This document shows, piece by piece, positions 45,320-54,308 of a stretch of DNA of 54,317 nt. Every line of letters begins with the position of its first letter. Within the stretch, counting starts at the first letter, position 1. The notes under the pieces are model-generated. The model made no database searches and was not told where the DNA came from. It saw only the letters and a program-made list of their open reading frames with translations. The position numbers and the translations under genes were made by a program. The DNA is from Martinezella rhizogenes (lineage in GTDB: Bacteria > Pseudomonadota > Alphaproteobacteria > Rhizobiales > Rhizobiaceae), in assembly GCF_027460065.1 (NCBI RefSeq), contig NZ_JAPYZZ010000026.1:7178-61494 (forward strand), read 5' to 3'.

Positions 45320-45726
45320 TGATCGACATGACGCCAGTCTATCCCGTCCACAACGCGCTCTCTGAGCACTGGTTCATTGCCGCACAGCGCGACATCCTGC
45401 TCGTCCAGAAGGATCCAGCCACCGGCACGGTACAGATGTATCCCCGCGCTCGCGTTGTCGGGCATCCGGAGCGCGAGCCAGAGTGGGTCGAGGCCTCTGG
45501 CCGAGGGACCCTCTACTCCTTCACCGTCGTCAATCGATCAATTCACAAGGAGTTCGCATCGATGACGCCGTTCGTCATCGCGCTGGTTGACCTTGAAGAG
45601 GGCGCACGCATCACGAGTTGGGTGATCGACACGCCGGTGGAAAATATCCGATGCGACATGCCGCTAAAGGTGGTGTTCCGCGAAATTCACCCTGGCGTCA
45701 AAATGCCGTGCTTCGTCGAGGCCTGA
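45319..45726 (+). CDS. DUF35 / OB-fold partner of the thiolase-like protein
   Basis: A 135-aa protein recognised by EPEWVEASGRGTLYSFTVVN and FVIALVDLEEGARITSWVID, the OB-fold core of the DUF35 family. The N-terminal rubredoxin-like zinc ribbon has lost its cysteines: where CxxC pairs are expected there is VQKDPATGTVQMYPRARVVG. GGAGG precedes the ATG, which shares a base with the thiolase stop. DUF35 proteins form heteromers with thiolase-like or hydratase partners and often stabilise acyl-CoA binding. Confidence 0.85.
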   Translation: MIDMTPVYPVHNALSEHWFIAAQRDILLVQKDPATGTVQMYPRARVVGHPEREPEWVEASGRGTLYSFTVVNRSIHKEFASMTPFVIALVDLEEGARITSWVIDTPVENIRCDMPLKVVFREIHPGVKMPCFVEA

Positions 45727-45727
45727 A

Positions 45728-46171
45728 ATGGAAACTGTATTCAACGATATCTCTGAAGGTGCGGTCTACGTGTCCGCAGGCCGAACGATTACCGAGGCCG
45801 ACATTGTCAATTTCGCGGGGCTGAGCGGCGATTTCAATCCCCTGCACATGGATGAGGAATGGGTTCGCGAGAACACCAAGTTTCCCTCGCGTATAGCGCA
45901 TGGACTACTCGTCCATTCGATTGGCGAAGGCCTCAACTGCTTCGAATTGTCTGCCTGGAAGATACTCGGATTTCTCGAGACACAGCGGAAGATGCTCCTT
46001 CCGGTGTTCCCAGGCGACCGGATTACTCAGCGTTACACCGTCAAGTCGAAACGGCCGAGTTCGAAGGATCCCGCGCGGGGTGTGGTGGAGGTTGAAGTGA
46101 CCATCACAAACCAACGAGGTGAAGTCGTGCAGGACGGATACAACAAATACCTTATCGGAGGAGAGCAATGA
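45728..46171 (+). CDS. MaoC-family enoyl-CoA hydratase
   Basis: A 147-aa single hot-dog MaoC-like hydratase. The catalytic Asp and His are in LSGDFNPLHMDEEW, followed by RIAHGLLVHSIGEGL. It would hydrate a trans-2-enoyl-CoA to 3-hydroxyacyl-CoA, the substrate for the thiolase-like/DUF35 pair. Starts 1 nt after the DUF35 stop; its stop overlaps the SDR start. Confidence 0.9.
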   Translation: METVFNDISEGAVYVSAGRTITEADIVNFAGLSGDFNPLHMDEEWVRENTKFPSRIAHGLLVHSIGEGLNCFELSAWKILGFLETQRKMLLPVFPGDRITQRYTVKSKRPSSKDPARGVVEVEVTITNQRGEVVQDGYNKYLIGGEQ

Positions 46172-46908
46172 TGCGCGGGTTGCAAGGAAAGATCATAATA
46201 GTCACTGGCGGCGCGCAAGGCATCGGCAAAGCCACCGCAATTCGTCTTGCTGAAGAAGGTGCCACGGTGGTTGTCGCCGACCGCAATATTCAAGGCGCAC
46301 AGGCGACCGCCGACGAACTCAATAACAGTTTCGGCCAATCGATTGCAGTCGCCCTCGACGTCGTCGATCGCCAGAGCTGGCAGGACGCCGCTACGAAGAT
46401 CAAGCAGACCTTCGGCGGCGCCGATGGTCTTGTGAACAACGCAGGCTTAACGCGCGACAAGTCTTTGCTGAAGATGGCTGAGGATGACTGGGACGCGGTT
46501 CTGGATGTCAATTTAAAGGGCGCATGGCTTGGATGCCAGGCGATCGTGCCTTTGATGGTCGGACGCGGCGGCGCCATCGTAAATCTGTCCTCTGAATCCC
46601 GTTGGGGCGCCTTCGGGCAGTCAAACTATGCCTCTGCCAAGGCGGGATTGGTAGGCCTTACCCGCACGGTCGCGTTCGAACAGGCCAGAAACGCCATACG
46701 CGTCAACGCTGTCGCGCCGGGAACCACGTCCACGCCGATGGTCGAAGCCGTTCCGGAAGATATTCGAAAAGGCTGGCTGGACAACATCCCCCTTCGGAGG
46801 GAGGCCGAACCGGCTGAGATCGCGTCGGTGATCGCATTCCTGCTATCCGACGACGCCAGCTATGTGACCGGCCAAGTGCTCGGTGTGAATGGCGGATCGG
46901 CCCTTTAG
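46168..46908 (+). CDS. Short-chain dehydrogenase/reductase (FabG-like)
   Basis: A 246-aa SDR: cofactor motif IVTGGAQGIGKAT, NNAG, catalytic Ser in VNLSSESRWG and Tyr/Lys in QSNYASAKAGLVG, C-terminal YVTGQVLGVNGG. The start overlaps the maoC stop (ATGATG; the second ATG at 46171 is equally possible). Likely oxidises a 3-hydroxyacyl-CoA or reduces/oxidises the aldehyde product. Last gene of the plus operon. Confidence 0.92.
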   Translation: MMRGLQGKIIIVTGGAQGIGKATAIRLAEEGATVVVADRNIQGAQATADELNNSFGQSIAVALDVVDRQSWQDAATKIKQTFGGADGLVNNAGLTRDKSLLKMAEDDWDAVLDVNLKGAWLGCQAIVPLMVGRGGAIVNLSSESRWGAFGQSNYASAKAGLVGLTRTVAFEQARNAIRVNAVAPGTTSTPMVEAVPEDIRKGWLDNIPLRREAEPAEIASVIAFLLSDDASYVTGQVLGVNGGSAL

Positions 46909-47008
46909 AGCATTTCCAGTAAAACTGCGTAGCGGTTTTACGTCCGGAAAATGCGATAAAACAAAGAGATAAAGCATGTCCAACGATTCCGTTTAGACCG
47001 ACATGCTC
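46909..47008. repeat. RIME-like palindromic intergenic repeat
   Basis: Begins at the SDR stop with GAGCATTTCC and contains two stems: GTAAAAC/GTTTTAC (46919-46925 and 46935-46941) and AGCATGTC/GACATGCT (46973-46980 and 47000-47007), joined by an A-rich linker. Composition and order match the short mosaic repeats scattered between genes in rhizobia; one copy is present here. Confidence 0.75.
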
Positions 47009-47155
47009 CAGCGCCGGGATGCAGGAACGGCAGAATGCTTCACCGTTCCTCGGATAGCGGACCATCTTTGCCTTGTCAGGATGTTTGACCGCTGGCTCAA
47101 GCGACCAAGCCAAGCTGCAAGGTTGCACCTACTGGGAAATGTTTCGCGGGATAGT

Positions 47156-47193
47156 GTCGGGAGGTGATGGCTCATCTCCCGACTTCGTTTTTT
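47156..47193 (+). terminator. Rho-independent terminator
   Basis: Stem GTCGGGAG (47156-47163) / CTCCCGAC (47176-47183), 12-nt loop, then TTCGTTTTTT. It lies about 250 nt after the SDR gene on the plus strand and ends the long operon before the converging flavoprotein gene. Confidence 0.8.
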
Positions 47194-49645
47194 AGGCTTT
47201 TACCTTTTCGCCACGCGGATCGTACCAAGCGCCGAACTGGATATCGATCGCGTAGCGCTTCATCGCGACCTCGACCTCCCATTTTCCACCGGCAAGCCAC
47301 TCCTTGGTGACGCCCTCATCACTTGATACGTAACCGAGGCCCAGCGATGCTTTCACACGGTGGCCGTATGCGCCAGACATGACCGATCCCACGATAACCC
47401 CGTCCCGCAGCAGCGGCTCGTAGTGGAATAACATCGGCGGAACGTCGTCGCCTGCAGTTACCTTGACCTGTACGAGCCGCCTCTTCAGCGCACCTTCGGT
47501 TTTCTGGCGTACCAGCGCATCGCGGCCGATGAAGCCGCCAGACTTATCGAGTGCGACCGTAAAACCGACGCCACCTTCCAGCGGTGTGTCCTCCTCGCCG
47601 ATATCATGACCCCAGTGGCGATATCCTTTCTCCATGCGCATTGAATTGAGGGCGAAGAAACCTGCATTCTTGAGACCGAGGGCTTGCCCTGCTTCCGTCA
47701 GAACATCGTAGACGTGGGCAGCCATCTCGCTAGGGATATACAGTTCGAAACCGAGTTCGCCGACAAAAGTCAAACGGCTGGCGCGCGCACGTGCATACCC
47801 AAGATCGATTTCACGGCTGGTTCCGAAGGGAAAGGCTTCGTTCGAGAAGTCGTCCGGCGAGACACGCGACAAAAGTTCGCGCGACTTCGGACCCCAAAGC
47901 GCCAGCATCGCAAGGCCTGAAGTAACGTCGGTGATGTAAACTTGGGCGTCCTTGGGCACGCGCCGCTTGAACCATGCCATATCGCGTCGCTGGGAGACAG
48001 CGACGGTCACGACGAGATACGACTGCTCGGCAAGACGAGTGATGGTGACGTCTGCCTCGATGCCGCCCATCTCGTTGAGCCACTGCGTGTAGACCACCTT
48101 GCCGATAGGAACATCGCACTCGGCGGCGCTGATCCAGTTAAGAGCCCTCAACGCGTCGGGACCCTCGACCATGTACTTGATGAAGCAGCTGTGGTCGAAG
48201 AGCGAGACATTCTCCGCGGTGTTGGCACATTCAGCCGCAACGTTGTCGAACCAGCTCGGCTTGGAATACGAGTATTCGATGTTCTCGATTTCATCGGCGG
48301 CCCCATAAAAACCGGGACGCTCCCATCCAGCAAGCTCGGTCATGAATGCACCGGAGGAGATCAGGCGATCGTGGAACGGCGAACGACGGACGCCACGCGC
48401 GGTTTCGAACTGTTTTCCTGGCCAATGCATGTCGTACAAAGAACCGATCGTTTCGACGGAACGATCTTCAAGGTACTTCTTGTTTCGCTGGAAAGCCTGT
48501 GTACGGCGAACGTCGACGTCGAGCAATTCGACAGGCGGACGTCCGTCGGCAATCCAAGAAGCCATCGCCTTGCCAACGCCACCCGACGAAAGAATACCGA
48601 CGGAGTTGAAGCCCGTGGCGGCGAACAGCCCATCAATCTCCGGCGTCTCTCCAAGGTGATAACGGTTATCCGGAGTGAAGCTTTCCGGCCCATTGAAGAA
48701 GAGCTGGATGCCAGTCTCCTGTAAGACAGGGACACGCTCCATCGCCATCTCGAGATACGGGCTGATGTGATCCAGGTCCTCCGGGATCGTATCGAAGCAG
48801 AAACTTTCGGAAATGCCCTTCTGCCCCCAGGGTTTTGCGCCCGGCTCGAAGAAGCCGACAAGAAGTTTGCCAGCATCTTCCTTGTAGTAGCTCCATTCGT
48901 CGGCCGTGAACATGACCGGCAGATCGCGCGGCAAGCCCGGAATTGCCTCCGTTACAACATAGAAATGCTCGGCTGCATGCAATGGGATCGTCACGCCAAT
49001 GTCGGCGGCCAGGTCGCGCGACCACATCCCGCCCGCGATGACGACCTTCTTAGCTGAGATCCGGCCCTTGTCAGTCATCACGCCGACCGTCTTCCCACCT
49101 TCGGTCAGGATCTGCGTTACCTTGACACCTTCTTTTATCTTGGCGCCACCCATCCGGGCGCCTTTGACATAGGCCATCGTCACGTCGGCGGGGTTGACCT
49201 GACCATCCTTCGGGAACCAGAAGCCTCCCACGAGACCCTCAGGGTTGATCGGTGACCAGCGTTCCTTGATCTGATCGACGGTCAAAGCCTCTACAGGAAG
49301 ACCAAAATTCCTGCCCATGGACGCGCCACGGGCCAACTCTTCGTAACGAGCTTGAGTTTTGGCGAGGCGTAGAGAACCGTTCTGCTTGAAGCCTGTCGCC
49401 TGACCGGTCTCCTCTTCTAGAAGACCGAACAGTTCTCCCGTATATTGGGCCAGCTCAGTCATGCGCCGTGTCGCGCGTAGTTGCGTCACAAGGCCGGCCG
49501 CATGCCAGGTGGTACCGCTCGTCAACTGCTGCCGTTCGCATAGGACAACGTCAGTGATCCCGAGCTTGGTCAGATGGTAAGCGATCGAGCATCCTGCGAT
49601 ACCACCGCCGACGATTACGACGTCCGCCTGTGTGGGCATTTCCAT
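47192..49645 (-). CDS. Dimethylglycine/sarcosine dehydrogenase-like FAD-GcvT protein
   Basis: An 817-aa two-part enzyme. The N-terminal DAO-type FAD domain ([19 protein letters not shown]) carries [16 protein letters not shown], where the His corresponds to the covalent FAD-linking residue of dimethylglycine and sarcosine dehydrogenases. The C-terminal GcvT-like folate domain (about 430-800) has [32 protein letters not shown] and [20 protein letters not shown]. It removes a methyl group from an N-methylated amino acid, passing it to tetrahydrofolate and electrons to ETF, whose genes are in this window. Start at 49645 rather than 49681 by family length. Divergent from gabT. Confidence 0.9.
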   Translation of the reverse strand: MEMPTQADVVIVGGGIAGCSIAYHLTKLGITDVVLCERQQLTSGTTWHAAGLVTQLRATRRMTELAQYTGELFGLLEEETGQATGFKQNGSLRLAKTQARYEELARGASMGRNFGLPVEALTVDQIKERWSPINPEGLVGGFWFPKDGQVNPADVTMAYVKGARMGGAKIKEGVKVTQILTEGGKTVGVMTDKGRISAKKVVIAGGMWSRDLAADIGVTIPLHAAEHFYVVTEAIPGLPRDLPVMFTADEWSYYKEDAGKLLVGFFEPGAKPWGQKGISESFCFDTIPEDLDHISPYLEMAMERVPVLQETGIQLFFNGPESFTPDNRYHLGETPEIDGLFAATGFNSVGILSSGGVGKAMASWIADGRPPVELLDVDVRRTQAFQRNKKYLEDRSVETIGSLYDMHWPGKQFETARGVRRSPFHDRLISSGAFMTELAGWERPGFYGAADEIENIEYSYSKPSWFDNVAAECANTAENVSLFDHSCFIKYMVEGPDALRALNWISAAECDVPIGKVVYTQWLNEMGGIEADVTITRLAEQSYLVVTVAVSQRRDMAWFKRRVPKDAQVYITDVTSGLAMLALWGPKSRELLSRVSPDDFSNEAFPFGTSREIDLGYARARASRLTFVGELGFELYIPSEMAAHVYDVLTEAGQALGLKNAGFFALNSMRMEKGYRHWGHDIGEEDTPLEGGVGFTVALDKSGGFIGRDALVRQKTEGALKRRLVQVKVTAGDDVPPMLFHYEPLLRDGVIVGSVMSGAYGHRVKASLGLGYVSSDEGVTKEWLAGGKWEVEVAMKRYAIDIQFGAWYDPRGEKVKA

Positions 49646-49789
49646 GGGAGATTTTCCTTCGAGCTTGAGTGACCAGGACAAATTGTTTGCAGGAACAATA
49701 ACACACTGATATTGAAACTCTACAGAAAATATGTTGAGTTTTGCACGTGGGCAGAATTAGCGCGCCCCGTTAACGCGAGAGGACTACTG
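49646..49789. promoter_or_regulatory. Divergent flavoprotein/gabT control region with candidate operator
   Basis: A 144-bp region containing an inverted repeat ATTGTT/AACAAT (49682-49687 and 49694-49699, 6-nt spacer). A related GGAACAA element occurs just upstream of the MerR-XRE-cupin gene (within 53430-53450). The repeat could be the target of that regulator; this is weakly supported. Confidence 0.35.
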
Positions 49790-51070
49790 ATGCTAAACCA
49801 CGACATCTCCAACCGTCGCAGCGATGCAATATCGCGCGGCGTAGGGGTCACCACCCAAATTTATGCAGAGAAGGCGCAGAACGCGGAGATATGGGACGTC
49901 GAGGGGCGCCGCTATATTGACTTCGCCGCCGGCATCGCGGTGGTCAACACCGGCCATCGGCATCCCAAGGTTATCGCGGCTGTCAAAGATCAGCTCGATC
50001 GCTTCACCCATACCTGCCATCAGGTCGTGCCTTACGAAAATTACGTCCGACTTGCGGAGCGACTGAACGACGCGGTTCCGGGCAATTTCAAAAAGAAGAC
50101 GGTCTTTGTCACCACCGGGGCCGAAGCAGTAGAGAACGCCGTAAAGGTCGCGCGGGCGGCAACCGGCCGCTCAGCGGTGATTGCATTTACCGGTGGATTT
50201 CACGGCCGCACATTCATGGGAATGACTCTCACGGGCAAAGTCGTGCCTTACAAGGCCGGCTTTGGCGCCATGATGCCTGATGTATTTCACGTACCTTTCC
50301 CCGTGGAACTTCATGGCACGTCAATCGACGATAGCCTGCAAGTACTCGAGAAACTGTTCAAGGCCGACGTCGACCCAAATCGGGTTGCGGCTTTCATCAT
50401 CGAGCCGGTCCAGGGTGAAGGCGGCTTTTATGAGGTTCCGAAAGCCTTCATGACGAAGCTTCGGGAAATTGCGGACCAGCACGGCATTCTGCTGATCGCC
50501 GACGAAGTTCAGACTGGTTTCTCCCGCACCGGTCGCCTCTTTGCCATGGAACACTACGGCGTCGCAGCCGATATCACGACAATGGCGAAAGGGCTTGGAG
50601 GCGGATTTCCGATTGCCGCGTTGACCGGCCGTGCCGAAATCATGGATGCGCCAGGCCCTGGCGGACTTGGTGGAACATACGGCGGGAACCCGATCGGTGT
50701 TGCCGCCGGAAATGCCGTCCTTGATATTATCGTCGAGGAGAACCTCAACGACCGCGCAGAGCAGCTCGGCGCGCGTCTTAAACAACGACTCCAGTCGCTC
50801 GTGCACGCTGTCCCGCAGATTGCCGATATTCGTGGTCCAGGCTTTATGAACGCCGTGGAATTCAATATGCCCGGCTCGACGACTCCGAACGCCGACTTCA
50901 CCAACAAGGTTCGCATCAAGGCTTTGGAGAAAGGGCTGATACTCCTGACCTGCGGGGTGCACGGTAACGTGGTACGCTTCCTGGCGCCGATCACCATCGA
51001 GGATTCGGTCTTCGCCGAAGCGCTCGACATTTTGGAAACGACTTTGCGTGAAAGCGCTGCGGAGGCTTGA
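49790..51070 (+). CDS. gabT: 4-aminobutyrate aminotransferase
   Basis: A 426-aa class III aminotransferase. RYIDFAAGIAVVNTGHRHPK, FVTTGAEAVENAVKVARAAT, GFHGRTFMGMTLTGK, the PLP-ring Asp in LLIADEVQTGFSRTGRLF and the Schiff-base Lys in TTMAKGLGGGFPIAALTG are all GabT-like. The ATG at 49790 has AGAGGA upstream; an in-frame start at 49712 is not needed. Immediately followed by gabD. It transaminates GABA (or an omega-amino acid) to succinate semialdehyde. Confidence 0.92.
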   Translation: MLNHDISNRRSDAISRGVGVTTQIYAEKAQNAEIWDVEGRRYIDFAAGIAVVNTGHRHPKVIAAVKDQLDRFTHTCHQVVPYENYVRLAERLNDAVPGNFKKKTVFVTTGAEAVENAVKVARAATGRSAVIAFTGGFHGRTFMGMTLTGKVVPYKAGFGAMMPDVFHVPFPVELHGTSIDDSLQVLEKLFKADVDPNRVAAFIIEPVQGEGGFYEVPKAFMTKLREIADQHGILLIADEVQTGFSRTGRLFAMEHYGVAADITTMAKGLGGGFPIAALTGRAEIMDAPGPGGLGGTYGGNPIGVAAGNAVLDIIVEENLNDRAEQLGARLKQRLQSLVHAVPQIADIRGPGFMNAVEFNMPGSTTPNADFTNKVRIKALEKGLILLTCGVHGNVVRFLAPITIEDSVFAEALDILETTLRESAAEA

Positions 51071-51072
51071 AT

Positions 51073-52551
51073 ATGGCAACCTGTGTCAAACTCCTCGCCA
51101 AGCTCAGCGACAAGAGCCTCCTCTCGGATAAAGCCGTAATAGATGGTCAGTGGATCGATGCCAGTGATACCGGCGAGACCTTCGACGTCACCAACCCGTC
51201 TACGGGCGAAGTGATTGCCAGACTGCCAAACATGGGAACTGCGGAGACACGCCGTGCTATCGACGCGGCCTATAGAGCCCAGAAGGCTTGGGCCATCAAA
51301 ACTGGAAAAGAGCGCGCAGCCGTACTGCGGCGACTGTACGATCTGATGGTCGCAAACGCCGATGATCTCGCGACGATTCTCACGACGGAAATGGGCAAGC
51401 CTTTCGCAGAAGCTCGCGGGGAGGTTCTTTATGGCGCCTCCTATTTGGAATGGTTTGGAGAAGAAGCAAAACGGGTCTACGGAGACACGATCCCGGGCCA
51501 TCAAACCGATAAGCGCATCATCGTGCTAAAGCAGCCTGTAGGAGTGGTAGCCGCTATAACGCCATGGAATTTTCCAAACGCAATGCTGGCACGTAAGCTG
51601 GCGCCCGCGCTGGCCGCTGGTTGTGCGATGGTGTCGAAGCCGGCCGCCGAGACGCCGCTTTCGGCACTAGCGATGGCAATCCTCGCCGAGCGGGCAGGCT
51701 TACCCGCAGGTCTCTTCAACGTCGTTCTGTCAACCGACTCCGCATCAATCGGGAGGGAAATGTGCAGCAATGACAAGGTGCGCAAACTTACCTTCACCGG
51801 CTCCACGAACGTCGGCAAAATCTTGATGCGCCAAGGCGCCGACAACCTTCTCAAGCTTGGTCTTGAGCTTGGCGGTAATGCGCCGTTCATTGTTTTCGAC
51901 GACGCTGACCTCGATGCCGCTGTTGACGGCGCAATGGTATCAAAATACCGCAATAATGGTCAGACCTGCGTATGTGCCAATCGCATTTACGTACAGGCAG
52001 GCGTATACGATGCTTTTGCTGCGAAGCTTGCGGTAAAGGTGGCTGCGCTGAAGGTCGGAGATGGCTTCGAAGCCGGCGTAAACTCGGGGCCGTTGATCTC
52101 CGACAAGGCGCTTGCGAAAGTCGAAGATCATATTTGTGACGCGCTTGCGAAAGGTGCCGTGCTCGCTGCCGGTGGAAAGCGCAATGCTATGGGTGGGCTG
52201 TTCTTCGAACCGACCATATTAACCGGCGTCACGACCGACATGCGGATTGCCAGGGAAGAGACCTTCGGTCCTGTCGCACCGCTGTTCAAATTTGAAACGG
52301 AAGAACAGGTGATCGAAATGGCCAATGCTACAGAGTTCGGCCTGGCCTCATACTTCTACGCCAAGGACCTTTCGAAGGTGTTCCGAGTCGCTGAGGCGCT
52401 GGAGTATGGCATGGTCGGCATCAATACCGGGCTCATTTCCACTGAGGTCGCTCCTTTCGGCGGCGTCAAGCAGTCGGGCCAAGGTCGCGAAGGCTCCAAG
52501 TACGGCATCGAGGACTATCTTGAGATCAAATATCTCTGCCTGAGTGTGTGA
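51073..52551 (+). CDS. gabD: Succinate-semialdehyde dehydrogenase
   Basis: A 492-aa aldehyde dehydrogenase. Conserved ITPWNFPNAMLARKLAPALA, FTGSTNVGKILM, general-base Glu in LELGGNAPFIVFDDADLD, nucleophile Cys in NNGQTCVCANRIYVQAG, and EETFGPVAPLFKF. GGAGG 10 nt before the ATG supports 51073. It starts 3 nt after the gabT stop; together they convert GABA to succinate. The sequence pattern (GREGSKYGIEDYLEIKY near the C-terminus) fits GabD rather than other ALDHs. Confidence 0.93.
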   Translation: MATCVKLLAKLSDKSLLSDKAVIDGQWIDASDTGETFDVTNPSTGEVIARLPNMGTAETRRAIDAAYRAQKAWAIKTGKERAAVLRRLYDLMVANADDLATILTTEMGKPFAEARGEVLYGASYLEWFGEEAKRVYGDTIPGHQTDKRIIVLKQPVGVVAAITPWNFPNAMLARKLAPALAAGCAMVSKPAAETPLSALAMAILAERAGLPAGLFNVVLSTDSASIGREMCSNDKVRKLTFTGSTNVGKILMRQGADNLLKLGLELGGNAPFIVFDDADLDAAVDGAMVSKYRNNGQTCVCANRIYVQAGVYDAFAAKLAVKVAALKVGDGFEAGVNSGPLISDKALAKVEDHICDALAKGAVLAAGGKRNAMGGLFFEPTILTGVTTDMRIAREETFGPVAPLFKFETEEQVIEMANATEFGLASYFYAKDLSKVFRVAEALEYGMVGINTGLISTEVAPFGGVKQSGQGREGSKYGIEDYLEIKYLCLSV

Positions 52552-52559
52552 CCCAATTC

Positions 52560-52596
52560 AACAGACCCGGGCGATCAGTGATCGCCCGGGTCTGTT
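52560..52596. terminator. Bidirectional terminator hairpin
   Basis: Perfect 17-bp inverted repeat AACAGACCCGGGCGATC / GATCGCCCGGGTCTGTT with a 3-nt loop, 8 nt after gabD and 20 nt from the end of the convergent regulator gene. No long T-run, but stem strength and position suit termination from both sides. Confidence 0.75.
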
Positions 52597-52616
52597 CAGA
52601 AGAACCATCTTGCCTG

Positions 52617-53420
52617 CTAGAATGTGGGAGGAGTGTTCACCCATATCAGGCGGCAGGTCGTTAACCCGACTGATCGCCAGGAGTGCGCTCGATGACTCTC
52701 GAAATAGATGGAGTCGCCCTCATTGAGTGTTGCGATGCCCAGACCGTCGACCTCCACTTCGAAGCTGCCCTCAAGCACCCGAATGAACTCCTCCCCATCG
52801 TGCCGATAGAAGCCCTCGCTTCCGGCACCGGGTGACAATGTCCATTCCTGGCAGTCCATCATACGGGGTCCTGACGCGAGCTCGCGGATCATTATACCTT
52901 TCCCCAAGGTTGGAAGCTGGCGTCCTTCCCCGGTTCGAACGACTGACTTCGTCGCCTGGACGGGTCCGGCGGTCAACTGCGTCACCGTTACCCCAAGCGC
53001 TTCTGCTACCGCGCGCAACAATGGGACACTTGCACCACGAGAGGTGCGTTCCAGAATGCTCAGCGTTGAAACGGATACATCAACCATCTTGGCCAGAGCG
53101 GAGAGGGTCAATTTCTTTTGCTTCCGTAGCCGCCTGATTTCGAACCCCAGACGTGAAACTGGTGTCTCTTCACCGGGCGTAGCGGATGCACCCTCGTCTA
53201 ATTCGTTCAGAGCCGATTTAATTGCTGCGAGGTTGAGACCCTGTACGGATCGAAGACGAACAATCTGGTGAACGCGCGCGAAATCTTCATCGCTGTACAT
53301 CCGATAGCCGCTGGCGGTACGCGTAGGAACAATCAGTCCATGCTGTTCCCATAAGCGAAGTGTGGCCGCAGGCACTCCGGTCGCTACTGAAAGCTCAGAT
53401 ACTTTATATTGCTTGTTCAT
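52617..53420 (-). CDS. MerR-XRE-cupin fusion regulator (PuuR-like C-terminus)
   Basis: A 267-aa regulator with two DNA-binding domains. Residues 5-75 form a MerR-type winged HTH (YKVSELSVATGVPAATLRLW, then GYRMYSDEDFARVHQI). Residues 91-150 form an XRE HTH (RRLRKQKKLTLSALAKMVDV, then STLSILERTSRG). Residues 190-262 form a cupin (YRHDGEEFIRVLEGSFEVEV, ending TPPTF). The XRE+cupin part resembles PuuR, the putrescine-utilisation repressor, which fits the adjacent GABA genes. Convergent to gabD. Confidence 0.9.
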   Translation of the reverse strand: MNKQYKVSELSVATGVPAATLRLWEQHGLIVPTRTASGYRMYSDEDFARVHQIVRLRSVQGLNLAAIKSALNELDEGASATPGEETPVSRLGFEIRRLRKQKKLTLSALAKMVDVSVSTLSILERTSRGASVPLLRAVAEALGVTVTQLTAGPVQATKSVVRTGEGRQLPTLGKGIMIRELASGPRMMDCQEWTLSPGAGSEGFYRHDGEEFIRVLEGSFEVEVDGLGIATLNEGDSIYFESHRAHSWRSVGLTTCRLIWVNTPPTF

Positions 53421-53545
53421 CGTTTCATGTAGATCCGTTTCGGAACAAATTGCTAGGCAAAATCCTGAAACTTTTCAACAAGTGGCTCGCTGATTGAGGT
53501 GACACAAAAGCTGGATAAATCTGTGCATCAATCTCAAATCGGTCT
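53421..53545. other. Regulator upstream region
   Basis: 125 bp between the MerR-XRE-cupin start and the small ORF below. It contains GTTTCGGAACAAATTG, partly like the inverted repeat in the gabT control region. Nothing else seen. Confidence 0.3.
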
Positions 53546-53704
53546 TTAGCTACGGGTTCTATCGGCCGTCTCTCTGTTCACCGAGTCCGGCCAGAGCCAG
53601 GTTGCGGCTCCACCCATTACAACGACGTGTCGGCGCCCGTCAGGTGGATCAACACGCACAATCGCCTCGGTTAAAAGCAAAAAAAGCTGCTTCAGATACT
53701 TCAT
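53546..53704 (-). CDS. Small 52-residue ORF downstream of ETF-QO
   Basis: An ATG at 53704 lies 9 nt after the ETF-QO stop and is preceded by a near-perfect ribosome binding site (GGAGGAG, 3-4 nt spacer). The product begins MKYLKQLFLLLTEAIVRVDP, with an amphipathic or weakly hydrophobic start, and ends at TAA 53546. No family recognised. It may be a real cotranscribed small protein or the truncated start of a former gene. The strong site and tight spacing are the only support. Confidence 0.45.
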   Translation of the reverse strand: MKYLKQLFLLLTEAIVRVDPPDGRRHVVVMGGAATWLWPDSVNRETADRTRS

Positions 53705-53713
53705 ATGCTCCTC

Positions 53714-54308
53714 CTACATATTGGCGTAGACCGGCCCCTCGCCACCCTGTGGCGGCACCCAGTTGATGTTCTGGTTGGGGTCCTTGATGTCGCAGGTCTT
53801 GCAATGCACGCAGTTCTGGGCGTTGATGACGTAAACTTCCTCGCCATCCTTCTCCACCCACTCATAGACGCCGGCCGGACAATACCGCGTCGAGGGGCCG
53901 GCATAGACGTCGTGTTCGGAGCGCTTCTGCAGCTCCATGTCCTTCACCTGAAGATGCACCGGCTGGTCCTCCTCATGATTGGTGGAGGAGAGGAACACCG
54001 AAGACAGGCGGTCGAAGGTCAGAACGCCATCCGGTTTCGGATAGGCGATCGGCTTGTGCTTCGAAGCCGGCTCGAGGCTCTGCGCATCCGTCTTGCCGTG
54101 CTTCAGCGTGCCGAAGAAGGAAAAGCCGAACAACTGGTTCGTCCACATGTCCAGACCGCCGAGGCCAACGCCGAGAGCCGTGCCGAATTTCGACCAGAGC
54201 GGCTTGACGTTCCTGACCCGCTTCAGGTCCTTGCCGATATCGCCGTCGCGCCATTCGGCTTCGATCTCGACCACCTCGTCATGGGCGCGGCCGGCTGAGA
54301 GGGCCGCG
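53714..54308 (-). CDS. ETF:ubiquinone oxidoreductase, C-terminal part
   Basis: The last about 198 codons of ETF-QO. They include VKPLWSKFGTALGVGLGGLD and the C-terminal [4Fe-4S] domain, with cysteines in STRYCPAGVYEW and NAQNCVHCKTCDIKDPNQNI, ending in GPVYANM. Bases 54047-54308 are identical to 1-262, so this is the continuation of the gene that runs off the window start. Codons upstream of 54308 are interrupted only by the artificial fold-back tail. Confidence 0.93.
54047..54308. repeat. Terminal direct repeat, right copy
   Basis: Identical to 1-262. Collapsing the two copies restores a full ETF-QO and closes a 54,046-bp circle. Confidence 0.97.
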
